Assembly (NCBI RefSeq): GCF_001311865.1
Contig: NZ_BBCD01000014.1
Location: 1-64,000 of the forward strand
Source: Piscibacillus salipiscarius JCM 13188
GTDB taxonomy: Bacteria > Bacillota > Bacilli > Bacillales > Alkalibacillaceae
DNA: 64,000 bases
Reading direction: 5' to 3'
A program made the translations under genes and the position numbers. Under the pieces are notes generated by a model. The model saw only the letters and a program-made list of their open reading frames with translations, did no database searches and had not been told where the DNA came from. Shown in pieces: positions 36,253-48,159 of the stretch (position 1 is its first letter; each line of letters starts with the position of its first letter).

Positions 36253-38698
36253 CTTCATAAAAAATTCTAAAAATTATTAAAACTTTTAGCTTTTTCAATC
36301 TAAGTGAGTTAGTTACAACCGATACAGAGCTAAATGCCATCGCTGCACCTGCGACCCATGGTGCCAGAAGACCTACAGCTGCAATCGGAATCCCACAACT
36401 GTTATAGAAAAGAGCCCAAAATAAATTTTGTCTTATATTACGCATCGTTTTCTTACTCAATCTAATGGCATGAGAAATATTAGATAAATCACCGCCTACT
36501 AAAGTTACATCTGCTGCTTCAATCGCAACATCTGTTCCAGTCCCAATAGCCATTCCAATATCAGCTGTTGCTAATGCAGGTGCATCGTTAATTCCGTCAC
36601 CGACCATCGCTACTTTTTTACCGATATTTTGTAGCTCCTTTACTTTACCTGCTTTATGCTCTGGTAAAACTTCGGCAAAACGTGATTATTAGGAATGTCT
36701 AATTCTTTAGCTACAGCCTTTGCTGTTAACGTATTGTCACCAGTCATCATATAGACTTCTATTCCAATGCCTTGCAGATCTTTTATAGCCTGTTTTGAGG
36801 TTTGTTTGACAGTATCTGCAATTGCAATTAAAAAACGAACTTCTCCGTCAATGGCAGCAAGAACAGCTGTTTTTCCTTCTTGCTCAAAGTTCTTCATCTG
36901 GTCTTCAGCATCACTTATGTTAATTCCTCTTTCATTCATAAGCTTACGAGTACCAACGTAAACATCATAGCCATCAACTTTTGCAAAAACACCGTGTCCA
37001 GAGACTGCTTCAAACGAAGCAGGATCTATTACTGTAATTTCTCTTTCAGTTGCATAAGCGATAACCGCTTCAGCCAAAGGGTGTTCTGAACGTTTTTCAG
37101 CTGATGCAACTAATGAAAAGTCTTCCTCTTTGCCTGATAAAGTCAAAACATCTGTCACACGTGGTTTACCTTCAGTAATGGTTCCTGTTTTATCGAGTAA
37201 AACTGCTTCAATTGCTTGAGTGCCTTCTAAATACTCTCCACCTTTAAATAGGATACCTTGCTCTGCTCCTCGACCTGAACCAACCATGATTGACGTTGGT
37301 GTAGCAAGACCTAAAGCGCATGGGCATGCTATGACTAATACTGCAATTGATGCTTCAAGCGCTGATGACCATACTCCCGGGTCTACGGTGAAGAACCATA
37401 CTGCAAATGTTACGATAGCAATGACTACAACTATAGGTACGAAAATACCTGAGATTTTGTCGGCCATTCGTTGAATAGGTGCTTTCGACCCTTGTGCGTC
37501 TTCAACAATTTTAATAATACCTGCTAATGCGGTGTCTTTTCCGACCTTTTTAGCAGTCATCGTGATTGTTCCATTTTTATTAATTGTAGAACCTATGACT
37601 GGATCTTTTTCATTTTTATCTACAGGTATCGATTCTCCTGTAATCATGGATTCATCGATAGACGTCGTACCTTTAGTAACCTCTCCATCAACAGGAATCT
37701 TCTCACCTGGTTTAACAATAATGTAATCCCCGACTTGCACTTGCTCATTGGTACACGCTCTTCTTTACCATCGCGCAAGATCGTTGCTTCATTTGCTTGA
37801 AGTTTTAATAAATTAGAAATAGCTGCAGTTGTTCGTCCTTTGGCTAATGCTTCAAAATATTTACCTAGAATAATTAATGTGATCAAGACTGCACTCGTTT
37901 CAAAATATAGCTTGGCGTGCATAATTGCTTCAGATTGCCATAATAATGTTTGAACAACGCTATAAAAAAGGCAGCTGACGTACCAAGTGCGACAAGTACA
38001 TCCATGTTAGCACTTTTATTGACCAACGCACGATACGCACCTGTATAAAACGGCCAACCGATATAAAATTGAACAACAGCCGCAAGGGCGAATTGAGTCC
38101 AAGGATATTCTATAAATGCTGGTGCTGATAGGCCGATATCAAAAGGCATATGCCCTAGCATAGTTAACAATAATGGAAAGGACAAAATTGCTGAAAGAAC
38201 AAATTTATTCCTCTTATTGCGAATTTCTTTTTCTTTATGTGATTGATTTTCATCATTATCTTCTTGTTTTACAAATGCTTCATACCCTAATTTCTTAACT
38301 TTTGCTAATAAATCGTCAATAGTTACGACACCAGGTGTATATTCTATTGTACCTGATTCTGAAACTAAGTTAATATTCGCTTGAGAAATTCCTTCCATAC
38401 GTGAAAGACCTTTTTCTATACGGGTTGAGCATGCCGCACAAGTCATCCCTCTGATATCCAATTCAACCTTCTCTTCTTGTACTCCATATCCTAACTTTTG
38501 AATCCGTTCTACTATATTATTAACAGTCGTTTGCTCTTCATCATACGTCACGGAAGCTTTCTCCATAGACAGATTGACATTCGCATCAACACCATCCATT
38601 TTATTTAAAACTTTTTCTATTCTTGTTGAACATGCTGAACAAGTCATTCCTGTTATGTCCAACTGGGTTTGTTTTCTTTCTTTTTCTTCAATCCCCAT
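36245..38698 (-). CDS. copA: Copper-exporting P1B-type ATPase CopA
   Basis: About 818 residues over breaks near 37,945, 37,740 and 36,665. Two N-terminal metal-binding domains carry GMTCSACS and GMTCAACS. The membrane motif [11 protein letters not shown], the phosphorylation site [14 protein letters not shown] with the HP pair, and [12 protein letters not shown] are all present, so this is a Cu(I) exporter. I start at ATG 38698, behind GGAGTG, rather than GTG 38707. It follows csoR by 14 nt in one operon. The tail [17 protein letters not shown] overlaps the terminator and may be a frameshift product. Confidence 0.95.
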
Positions 38699-38712
38699 GT
38701 TTTTCACTCCTA

Positions 38713-39034
38713 TTATTTTGAGTATTGGTTAATCACTTTCATTAACTCTTCCATATACTCTTCACCATTACCTTGTTTAACTGCATTTGTCACACACATC
38801 TTTGCATGTCGCTCTAACATTTGATAGCCAACTTTATCTAGTGCTGCTTTAACAGCAGAGATTTGGACCAGCACATCAACACAATATCGACCTTCATCTA
38901 CCATTTTTTGCAGTCCTCTAACCTGACCTTCTATACGTTTTTAGCCTGTTAGTAACAGCCTCTTTCTCAGAATTTGTTCGTGGAACAACAGGTTCTTCCT
39001 GGTTCACAATTTTCATATCTTTTTCTTCATTCAT
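38713..39034 (-). CDS. csoR: Copper-sensing repressor CsoR
   Basis: About 107 residues; one extra A near 38,940 breaks the frame. Joined, it reads VTNRLKRIEGQVRGLQKMVD and then the Cu(I) ligands Cys (RYCVDVL), His (LERHAK) and Cys (KMCVTN), the C-H-C set of CsoR. It should repress copZ and csoR-copA and release DNA when Cu(I) binds. ATG 39034 follows GGGTGG. A matching operator lies at 39,061-39,078, so it is autoregulated. Confidence 0.92.
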
Positions 39035-39060
39035 GGTCATCCACCCTCTCACTATATACT

Positions 39061-39078
39061 ATACCCCCCCTTACGTAT
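39061..39078. promoter_or_regulatory. CsoR operator of csoR-copA
   Basis: ATAC-N10-GTAT with a central C run. One C may be a homopolymer error; without it the spacing is N9 as at the other sites. Confidence 0.75.
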
Positions 39079-39176
39079 TTTTTTAACAGAATTATATAAG
39101 GGGTAAATCAATTTTCACAAAATAAATTTACTTAAGTAATCAAGGTTTATAAGAGTTATTTATATTATGTAAAATT

Positions 39177-39204
39177 CCCCATATGTATTTGTTTACATAT
39201 GGGG
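39177..39204 (-). terminator. Terminator of copZ
   Basis: Perfect 11-bp stem CCCCATATGTA/TACATATGGGG, separating copZ from csoR-copA. Confidence 0.8.
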
Positions 39205-39213
39205 AGAATATAA

Positions 39214-39423
39214 TTATGCAACCACGTCGTATCCTTCTTCATCAATGGCTTGTTTAATTTGGTCTTCAGATGTTTTAGAATCATCAAAAATAACATCAAC
39301 TTTTCCATTAGCTAAATCAACTTCTACATTAGAAACTCCATCAAGTGATCCTACTCCTCCCTTGACGGAAGAAACACAGTGACCACAGGACATTCCCTCT
39401 ACATTTAATGATAATTGTTTCAT
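39214..39423 (-). CDS. copZ: Copper chaperone CopZ
   Basis: 69 residues, one heavy-metal-associated domain with the Cu(I) site GMSCGHC. It carries Cu(I) in the cytoplasm to CopA. ATG 39423; an AGAGGGGTG site precedes. The promoter at 39,458-39,488 has a CsoR operator in its spacer. It is transcribed separately from csoR-copA because a terminator follows. Confidence 0.95.
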   Translation of the reverse strand: MKQLSLNVEGMSCGHCVSSVKGGVGSLDGVSNVEVDLANGKVDVIFDDSKTSEDQIKQAIDEEGYDVVA

Positions 39424-39457
39424 TTGTTATCACCCCTCTTTTATTGACTCTAATTTA

Positions 39458-39486
39458 AAATTAACATACCCCAATACGGTATTCAA
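39458..39486 (-). promoter_or_regulatory. copZ promoter with CsoR operator
   Basis: Minus-strand TTGAAT and TAATTT 17 nt apart. The spacer holds ATACC-N7-GGTAT (39,466-39,482), the CsoR dyad. Confidence 0.8.
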
Positions 39487-40847
39487 CTTACTTGTTTTAA
39501 TTTTTCTAATTTTACCCAACGATCATTATAAAAGAGATACATTAACCAGACTGCTCTGAATAAGTTATCAATTAAAATTGCTATCCATACACCAGCAATT
39601 CCCAAGCCTAACACTACTCCTAGTATATATACCCCTAATGTACGAATTAACCATATTCCTACTGTTGTTATATACATAGGTATCTTGGTGTTAGCTCCAC
39701 CTTGATAGGCACCTGTTAATACTAGTACAATAGCTAAAATAGGTTGTATAAAAGCATCAATTTTTTAATGCAATAACAATTTGATTAATCACACTGAAAT
39801 CCTCTGTAAATAGAGTTGCTAGAAATTCTGAACTGAAATATAGACCTATACCAACAATACTCATAAACCCTACGGCAATCCAAACACAATCATGGGCATA
39901 TTTTTTTGCTTGCTTATACTCTTCTGCCCCCATCAACTGCCCAACAATTGTTGTTGCTGCTGTCGCAAACCCATAACCTATCATATAAGAAAAAATCTCT
40001 ATACTTCCTGCAATTTGATGGGCTGCAAATGTTGCAGTACCAAGTGATACAATCAATCCAAAGTAAAGTACCTGACCGACTCGCATAACTAGTCTTTCAC
40101 CTGCTGCCGGTGTACCTACACTAAGTAGTTTCTTCATGAAAGACCAATCAAATGAACCAAAACTCAATTTCTTTTTAACGCTTTCAGTTAATATGTTCTT
40201 TAATATAAATCGAAATAACCAAACAATCCCAATGAAACGAACAATTACGGTTGCAATTGCTGCACCAGCAATACCTAATCCGGGTATGATCCAGAATCCA
40301 AATATGAAAATATAATCTAAAAAAATATGAATTATATTTATCCATATACTTACTTTCATAGGAGTTTTCGTATCACCAGTACCTCGGATAATACTTGCTA
40401 GTACAAACGATAGTGCTAATACAACAGATGGAACAGCGATGATTTGAAAATAAATTGTACCCGCTTGAATAACTTTTTCATTAGCACCCATTAGACGCAG
40501 GATTGGTTCTGCAAATAATAATGTTACAAATCCTAAAATAACTCCCGATATTAAAGCTAAATAAATTGATTGCCACGTCGTAATTTTTAAAAGTCGTTCA
40601 TTATTTGAGCCTGTAAACCTTGCAATATATATGTTGGCTGCTATTCCTATTGCCATAAAAACGGCAAAATAAACTTGTAAAATAGCATTGCTAATACCGA
40701 CAGCAGAAACCTCAATAATTCCAATTTTTGCAATAAAAAAGTGTCAACAAAACCTATTACTGTTTGAAAGAAATTTTCGATTACAGCTGGTACAGCTAAA
40801 AATAAAATCCACTTCTTACCTGTCAGCTTCCTCTGTTCATTGAACAT
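39483..40847 (-). CDS. MATE family efflux transporter
   Basis: About 455 residues, 12 transmembrane helices, broken near 40,660 and 39,760. It starts MFNEQRKLTGKKWILFLAVP. Family blocks include GTGDTKTPMKVSIWINIIHI and GTPAAGERLVMRVGQ. MATE proteins export drugs or metabolites with Na+ or H+. It begins 13 nt after the last ABC transporter gene, so it belongs to that operon. The substrate is unknown. Confidence 0.9.
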
Positions 40848-40860
40848 TATATACCTCCTA

Positions 40861-41899
40861 CTAAGAGACAGGTTTTTTATCGAAAATTTGTTCTTTTGGT
40901 AAGCCAGCTGGAACCTTATCTAAACAACTACATGCAACAAAATGATTTTCTTCTTTTTGAATGAAATCTGGCGAGTGATGTTCACAATGTTCTTCTTTGA
41001 ATGGACAACGGTTAACAAATATACATCCTTTTTTCTCCATCGTTGCATCCACTTCACCATCCAAAATAATGCGCTCTCTATTATCAATAAAATGATTCAA
41101 ATCTGTTACGACGGAAACGAGAGCCCGTGTATACGGGTGACTTGGATAATTTATAACTTCTTGAGTTGTTCCAATTTCTACAATTTCACCTTGATACATA
41201 ACTGCAATTCTATCGCACATATAGCTTGCAGTTGTTAAATCATGTGTAATGAACATCATAGTTAAACCCATTTTTCTTTTAGTTTTAATAATAAATTAAG
41301 AATACCGGCGCGAACAGACACATCCAACATTGAAGTTGGTTCATCTGCTGCTATAAAGTCAGGCTCCAATATTATTGATCTAGCAATAGCAATCCTCTGC
41401 CGTTGACCACCACTTAACTCATGTGGGTATCGATATATAAATCGTTCAGCTGGCTTTAAATCAATGGCTTCAATCGATTCTTTAACCATAGCTTTTTTTC
41501 TTTATGCGAAAGCCCTTTTAAATGAGCATTAATTGGCTCCATTAAAATATCAATAATTCTCATACCAGGGTTTAAGGTATCATAAGGATCTTGGAAAATC
41601 ATTTGCATATTTGAACGAAACTTTGCTGTCTGTTTTTCATTTAATTTGCATAAATCAGTACCTTTAAAATATATTTCTCCACTGGTTTCTTTTTGTAGCC
41701 GTAATAACATTCGAGCCGTAGTTGTTTTTCCACAACCACTTTCTCCAATAATTCCTAGCGTCTCTCCTTTTTTAACTTCAAAAGATACATTATTTACCGC
41801 ATGAACTGGAATGACTTTTCTATTGAAAAGATGCCTACCTACTTTCTTTGTAAATGTTTTGTTTAATAATTTAACTTCAATTAAGTTTTTATCATTCAT
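40861..41899 (-). CDS. Oligopeptide-type ABC transporter ATPase (OppF/DppF-like)
   Basis: About 346 residues over breaks near 41,490 and 41,275. Walker [10 protein letters not shown], signature [15 protein letters not shown], Walker [14 protein letters not shown]-loop MFITHDL, and the C-terminal oligopeptide-transporter tail with Cys residues ([15 protein letters not shown]) that binds an iron-sulfur cluster or metal in this family. ATG 41899 follows AAGGTG and overlaps the end of the upstream ATPase gene by 8 nt. It energises the importer with its partner. Confidence 0.92.
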
Positions 41900-42862
41900 T
41901 GTCGTCACCTTCTTCCAAAATACAAGCTACGTGATGACCTTCTTTTATTTCCAATAATGGTGGTATTTTTCTGCACAACTTTCCATTACAAACTGACACC
42001 GATCTCTAAATCGACAGCCTGATGGAGGGTGAACCAAATTGGGAACACTTCCAGGTATTGATGTAACTTCCTTATCTGGATTTAATAAATCTGGTGTTGC
42101 ATTTAATAAACCTTGTGAATATGGATGTCTTGCATCTTCAAGTATTTCTTTGGTACTGGCCCATTCTATAATTTTTCCAGCATACATTATTGCAATTCGA
42201 TCACAAATAGAAGTGACTAAAGGTAGATCATGAGAAATCATAATGATTGATAAATCTAGACGTTCTTGTAAGTCTTTCATTAACGCAATGACTTGGGCTT
42301 GTGTTAAAACATCTAAACCGGTTGTTGATTCATCTGATATGATTAACTTTGGATTACATGATAAGGCCATAGCAATAGCGACACGCTGTTTCATACCACC
42401 ACTAAACTCATGAGGATAACTTTTCCACCGACCTTTATCAATTCCAACCAATTCTAATAAATTCTTAGTCCTCTCTAATGCTTCTTTCTTTGTTACATCC
42501 TCATGTAATAAGATTGATTCAATAATCTGATCTCCAACTGTGTAAACAGGGTTTAATGAATTCATTGCACTTTGTGGTATAACAGCAATATCTTTCCATC
42601 GAATCTTTTCCAACTCTTTATCTTTTGCTCGAATTAAATCTATTCCATCTAATATAACCTCTCCAGAAACAATTTTACCCGGGTATTCAATTAAGCGAAG
42701 GATGGATGAGGCAATTGTGGATTTCCCACAGCCAGATTCTCCTATTAATCCTAGCATTTCACCCTTCTTAACAGTGAAAGAAACATCTCCAGCAGCTTCA
42801 GCAGGACCGTCTGGAGTAGTATAATGTGTTGTTAAGTTCTTTACAGTTAAAATATCACCCAT
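41892..42862 (-). CDS. Oligopeptide-type ABC transporter ATPase (OppD/DppD-like)
   Basis: About 323 residues. Walker A GESGCGKST, signature FSGGMKQRVAIAMAL, Walker B LIISDESTTGLD and the oligopeptide tail GCRFRDRCQFVMESCAEK. A frameshift near 41,960 hides the end; restored, it reads [19 protein letters not shown], ending at 41892. ATG 42862 overlaps the stop of the permease gene (TAATG). Confidence 0.92.
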
Positions 42863-43721
42863 TATGCCTTCCCTCCTTTACGTAATCGTGGATCTAAAAT
42901 TTCTTCCATTGAATAACCTGTAAAGGCAAAACCAATAACAAGTAAAGTGATTAATAATCCTGGTGGCAATATCCACCATAACCATGCATCAGTTAAGAAC
43001 GCCCCACGTGCTTGTGCATAATATAAAACCGTTCCCCAACTTTATTGAAAGGGTCTCCTAACCCTAAAAAACTTAATGACGCTTCTATCAATATAGCTTG
43101 ACTAGCCGCAAGTACAAATTGTGATAATGCTATAGGTACTACTCCAGGCAGAATGTGTTTAGATAGTATTGTTGAAATTTTAGTTCCAATTGATCTAGCA
43201 GCTTCAACATAACCTCTTGTTTTTACAGTTAACACTTGTGAACGTATAACACGAGCGGGCCCAGCCCAAGTTAATACACTAATTACAAAAATGATATTCC
43301 AAAAACTTGGTCCAATGAAAGCTGCTAATAAATCATTAATGGTAAAAATGGAATAACTAGTACTAAATCTACTACTCTCATTAAAAAAGCATCCACTTTT
43401 CCTCCATAGTAACCAGCAATAATACCTATTAAACAACCAATAGCAACAGATAGAAATGCTGCAATTATACCTATCAAAATTGAGATTCTTGTACCATATA
43501 TTAATTCACTCAATATATCCTGACCAACATCATTAGTTCCTAATAAAAAATCACTACTAGGTGCTAAAAAAGGCGTACCCACTCTAGCTGCTGGATCATA
43601 GGGAGAAATTAATGGTGCACACAACGCTATAAATATATAAAAAGTAATATCGCAACACCTAACATTCCAAGATTATTATTTGTAAATACTTTTAGATAAT
43701 GTCTCCATTTTGTTTATCCAT
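42862..43721 (-). CDS. ABC transporter permease (OppC/DppC-like)
   Basis: About 286 residues over breaks near 43,680, 43,345 and 43,035. The family N-terminal block NNNLGMLGVAILLFI, LLGTNDVGQDILSELIYGTR, the coupling-helix motif EAARSIGTKISTILSKHILP and a C terminus YSMEEILDPRLRKGGKA are present. The start ATG overlaps the stop of the partner permease. Five or six membrane helices. Confidence 0.9.
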
Positions 43722-44688
43722 TGCCTTTCCCCACTTTCGGATCTAAGAATGGGTAAATTAAGTCAGCTAAGAGGTTAGCTACTATAACACTCAGCGTAAT
43801 AATCATAAATGTTGCTTGAATTAATGGATAATCCCTAGCTAAAACCGATTCAAACATAAGGCGTCCTACTCCTGGATAAGCAAAGACTGTTTCAATAACA
43901 GTTGCACCAGAAAGCATGAATCCAAGACTCAGCATAAAAACTGTAGCAACAGGTAGTAACGCATTACGCATGGCATGACGGTATTTTATTGTTTTTCCTT
44001 TTACCCCTTTAGCCTTTGCCATCTTAATATAATCTTCACCTAACACGTTTAACATCGAATAACGCATAGTCATAAAAACATTTGTTACTGAAATCAAAAC
44101 AAGTGATGTCAATGGCAAAGCTAAATGCTTTAGGATATCGATTATACGGTCCCAACCAGTATAATTTGCCCAACCTGACTCAGCTCCATATACAGGAAAC
44201 CACCCTAAAGTGGCTGAAAAAATAGATACTAATATCATCCCTATCCAAAAAGATGGCATAGCACTTAAAACATAAAAAGGTTAACATATTCACATCGGTA
44301 CGCGTTCCCCTTTTCCACGCTGAAATCGCACCAAACATACCACCTAAAATAGTAGCAATTATTAAATTTGTACCTGCTAGTAATAAAGTCCAAGGTATTC
44401 GTTCCCCTAATAACTCTAATATAGGTCTTTTTTTGTTGGTAAGAGTATCCGAAATCACCTGTGAACATACTTTGTATATAACGACCAAATTGGACGATCA
44501 TAGGATCATTTAAACCTGCATCTTCTAAAACTTGTTGTTTTTCTTCAGTTGTCATAAAGCCTACATCTTCACCAGCTAAGTAAATGAGTGGATCACCTGG
44601 CATTAGGCGTGGCAATAAAAATTCAATGTTAAAATAATAAAAATAACAATGACATATTGTGACACTTTTTGAACCATATATTTACTCA
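43714..44688 (-). CDS. ABC transporter permease (OppB/DppB-like)
   Basis: About 325 residues over breaks near 44,630, 44,420 and 44,270. It starts MSKYMVQKVSQYVIVIFIIL, then LLPRLMPGDPLIYLAGEDVG, the typical OppB start. The coupling motif is MAKAKGVKGKTIKYRHAMRN. ATG 44688 follows GGAGGTGG. It forms the channel with the OppC-like permease. Confidence 0.9.
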
Positions 44689-44735
44689 TACCTGCCACCT
44701 CCAACTTACAAAATTCATAATTAAAATAAAGTGGA

Positions 44736-44753
44736 CCGCAAGAAAGCTTGCGG
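44736..44753 (-). terminator. Hairpin after the binding-protein gene
   Basis: CCGCAAG/CTTGCGG stem with T-rich tail on the minus strand, between the binding protein and permease genes. It probably allows higher expression of the binding protein. Confidence 0.7.
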
Positions 44754-44766
44754 CACCACCAATTTT

Positions 44767-46585
44767 CTAAGAGTTAGCTCCTTTTTTCTTTAAGAAAAGT
44801 AATCCTCCACCAATAAGTAATACTGCTATTAACAAGATCCATAAGGTTGAATTACTACCTCCACCAGTTGATTCACTTTCAACACTCGATGTTTCTACAT
44901 TATTTCCCTCATTATCTTCTCCAGTGGTTTCTGAGTCCACCTTCCTTGTTCTTCTTCATCAGTTTTAGCCTCTTCTTCAGAATTTGTGTTTTCAGAAGTA
45001 ACAAAGGACAGTTTATTAATAATCCCCTTACCTATCTGGAAAGTGTACCCATCAAACACATTTGGGTTGTAAGCATTAATAATGTTTTGGTAATATAAAG
45101 GAACATTCGGTGTTTCATTTGCAACCAAAGTTTGTATTTCATTAATTAATTGTTCTCTCTCATCTTGACTTACTGTTTCTATTAATGTTTCAGCTAACTC
45201 ATCAAATTCTTCATTACTATAGCCCCCAATATTAACGGATCCTATTGAAGGATCCGAATGGAATAGTTCAGCCATTCGATCTGGGAAGAGTTGCATGGTA
45301 CTTGACCACCCCCATATTGATAAATCAAAATCTCTACCTTGGCTGACATCAAACTCCGGCCATACTAATGAATCAACTGTTGTCATATCCATCGCTCGTA
45401 CAGAGGTATTTATTCCTATTTCGTTCATCCACTCTGTAATAATTTCAGCTGTTCGTATCCTTGTAGGACTATTAGAATATACTAGCATTTCTAAAGTAAC
45501 TTCTTCACCATTTTGGCCTTCTATAAAGCCATCTCCATTAGTATCTTCAAAACCAACATCTGTAAGAGTTTGTCTTGCAGTATCTAAGTTGTGTTCAATA
45601 GATAATTCATCATTATAAAACGGTGAGGAAGGGTGGATAAAACCAGGGCTACCTTCTTGTGCATACCCTAGTAATATAGTATCTATTAAATACTGTCGAT
45701 CAATCGCTAGGGAAATAGCATTTCTAAAAGCAGTTTCTGTCATTGGATATCTATCAGCATTCAGTTGTAATAAGGTAGTAGAAAAGCCTGCACCTTGTAT
45801 GATTTCTACATTTGGACTACTTTCGAATTGTTCTACCAATTCTGGTGAAACGTTAGCAGATACAGCATCCAACTCACCTGATCTTAAAGCAGTAAATAAG
45901 GCTGTAGTATCTTCAACAATCGGAAGAACAATTTCGCCAATTGGTGGTTCACCTAAGAAGTAATCCTTATTTGCTTCTAATTGATAATATTCCCCAGACC
46001 GGTGTTCACTCAACTTATATGGTCCACTTCCGATATTATTATCAGACTCATCTGGATCGTTTATTTCTGACCAAATATGTTCTGGTAAGACAGGTAAATC
46101 AGCTAGTGGCTGAATCATAAAGTTTGCCGAGGCAGAACTTAGTGTCATGGTAAACTCTGTATCACTTTGTACCTCTAGACTTTCAATTACTCCTAATGGA
46201 TTAGTAAATCGAGACTTTGGATATTCCTTAAAATACTCGACTGTAAATTTAACATCATCTGCTGTTAGAGGCTCTCCATCATGGAAAGTGACATTCTCAT
46301 GTAAGACAAATTCATACGTTAATCCGTCTTCACTAACACTATAATTTGAAACTAACCATGGGATTGGCAAATTTTTTCATTAAGTTGGAATAACGTATCA
46401 TACATTAAATGAACTAGATCTAAACCTGGATTTCCAGTAACGTAAGTGTAAGGATTTAGAGTGTTTTCACTAGTAGAAATGCCTACCCTTAATTGTTCTA
46501 CTTCTTCTTGAGCTTGTATAATCACTGGAGTATTAGTAAATAAAACAAAACAGTTAAAAACAAATAAAACACTTTTTTTAAACAA
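44767..46585 (-). CDS. Peptide/nickel-type substrate-binding protein with C-terminal membrane anchor
   Basis: About 606 residues over breaks near 46,365 and 44,940. The N terminus is a plain signal peptide (MFKKSVLFVFNCFVLFTN) without a lipobox Cys. The SBP_bac_5 body contains YEFVLHENVTFHDGEPLTAD and NAISLAIDRQYLIDTILLGY. After an acidic, Ser/Gly-rich linker the restored C terminus is STLWILLIAVLLIGGGLLFL followed by KKKGANS, a transmembrane anchor with basic stop signal. This anchoring is unusual for a Firmicute, where such proteins are lipoproteins. First component of the transporter; substrate unknown. Confidence 0.9.
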
Positions 46586-46623
46586 GCAAGCTCCTCCTTT
46601 GAATTTTTATTTAATTAATTCAT

Positions 46624-47351
46624 CTAAATGGAAATTCCCTTCACGGCGAAAAGCTCAGCAAAGGCATAATGGCCATGTGTAGCTAATCCATGGTATACGT
46701 GAACGGCATGATCTAAAGCTTTATGTACCGCACGTCCTTTTTCATAATTATTTGGTAACTTTGAAAAACCAGGTACTAGATTTTCTAGATTTGAATCAGA
46801 TAATGCCTCTTCAAAATGTTGACCACTAAATTCCATTTGACTTTCCAAAACACTCATTGCTTCATTTTTCAAATTCCATACATCTGATACATCTACTACA
46901 GTGTTAGGTTGATGGGGTGTCATATAATAGATTGTTGGAATTGGATGAGGGTCAAGTCCAGGTAGTTTGTCTAAAGCATACGGTCTACCAGCTAAAGCAA
47001 TACCTTCTAATATAGTAATCATCGCCTGCCTACGGTCGGGGTCCAAATCGTGGAAAGAATGTTCAGGATCTTGTGTAATAATAATGTCGGGTCTAACTTC
47101 TCTAACTACCTTTATAATTTTTTCCTTCGCTTCTGAGCTAACATCAACATTTCCCATTTCAAAATCAGTAAAGTTTACTGTTACACCAAGAACATCAGCA
47201 GCTTTTCTTATTTGGGGTTTTGAATTTTCTTTAGACAACATGATTGAGGCAAATGATTCACCTCCATTTTGTGCATTTTTGGCTAGTGCACCACCACATT
47301 CAACAACTTCCATTCCATAAACACCTAAGAGTAATACTTTCTGCTTTTCAC
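46624..47351 (-). CDS. PIG-L/LmbE-like protein lacking the HPDD motif
   Basis: About 242 residues. The fold of the PIG-L deacetylase family is visible: GGALAKNAQNGGESF, RPDIIITQDPEHSFHDLDPD. In normal members the first strand ends in AHPDDE, which binds zinc. Here, after correcting a frameshift near 47,330, it reads VLLLGVYGMEVVECGGALAK, so the motif is missing and deacetylase activity is doubtful. GTG 47351 has a GGGG site upstream. It lies 38 nt before the binding-protein gene and probably heads the ABC/MATE operon. It may hydrolyse or bind the transported compound. Confidence 0.75.
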
Positions 47352-47409
47352 TGCAACATTCCCCTTTTTAAATATTTTAAATATACCGAAAATTTATAAT
47401 AAAAATATA

Positions 47410-47440
47410 AGGGGGAAATTACGTTACCCCCCTAATGTAT
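47410..47440. promoter_or_regulatory. Candidate CsoR-type site and hairpin before the PIG-L/ABC operon
   Basis: TTAC-N9-GTAT with a C6 core (47,424-47,440) differs from the copZ-type site at one base. The same bases form GGGGG/CCCCC (47,411-47,432), which could end the upstream gene's transcript on the minus strand. Confidence 0.5.
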
Positions 47441-47474
47441 GTTGTTAAAATGTTACCCTTGTTTCTACAATAAA

Positions 47475-48116
47475 TCAAGGGGTATTTTTAATTTTTATTA
47501 AAAATTTCTTTTTTAATATCCTCAAACCGTAACGATTTATAAATCTGGAAAATTTTTCCCTTTTTCTACCATTTTGATAGTATATATCCAATATTTTGTC
47601 AACAATATCGTATAATTTATCTGGTTCTAGTTTATCTGCAATTAATTTTCCAACTTGTGCATTTTGTCCCTTTGATTGCCCACCTATATAAATCTCGTAG
47701 TGTTCCTTCTTTTTCATGACACCAATATCATTAATTAATGGTTCACCACAACCTATTGGACACCCTGTATAAGCCGGTCTTAATGTAAAAGGAACTTCTT
47801 TCCCGGAAATTCTCCTGTTTAGCTCTTTAGCAACAGGCATCCCTTCTTCCTCCTCCCCTTTACAGAAGTTGCACGTCCTTAAACTTTTGACATAATTACC
47901 TACTTTATAATAATGTAATCCTTCTTCCTCAAATTTTCTTTTTACTTCTTCCAATTCATCTTCTGGAACTTTAACAATTAATTGTTGTAAAGTTGTTAAT
48001 TCTATTTCTTGGTCCTCTTCTAAATACTCTCCTAGCACAAGTAGTTGCTTAGGTTTTAACCATGATCCAAAGCCAATACCACCGTTAACAGCTAATGGGA
48101 TGTACTTTTTATTCAA
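47475..48116 (-). CDS. Sulfite/nitrite reductase-like [4Fe-4S] protein
   Basis: 213 residues, intact. A ferredoxin-like half domain (MNKKYIPLAVNGGIGFG) is followed by the siroheme/4Fe-4S reductase signature LRTCNFCKG and YTGCPIGCGEPLINDIGV, with four Cys. It is far shorter than full reductases (about 500 residues), like the small NirA-type half-size proteins of Firmicutes, whose role is unclear. ATG 48116. The promoter contains a CsoR-family operator, which ties it to copper or persulfide stress. Confidence 0.85.
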   Translation of the reverse strand: MNKKYIPLAVNGGIGFGSWLKPKQLLVLGEYLEEDQEIELTTLQQLIVKVPEDELEEVKRKFEEEGLHYYKVGNYVKSLRTCNFCKGEEEEGMPVAKELNRRISGKEVPFTLRPAYTGCPIGCGEPLINDIGVMKKKEHYEIYIGGQSKGQNAQVGKLIADKLEPDKLYDIVDKILDIYYQNGRKREKFSRFINRYGLRILKKKFLIKIKNTP

Positions 48117-48159
48117 CGTTAAATACCCCCTAATTTAAAATCAATGTATATTGCACAAA

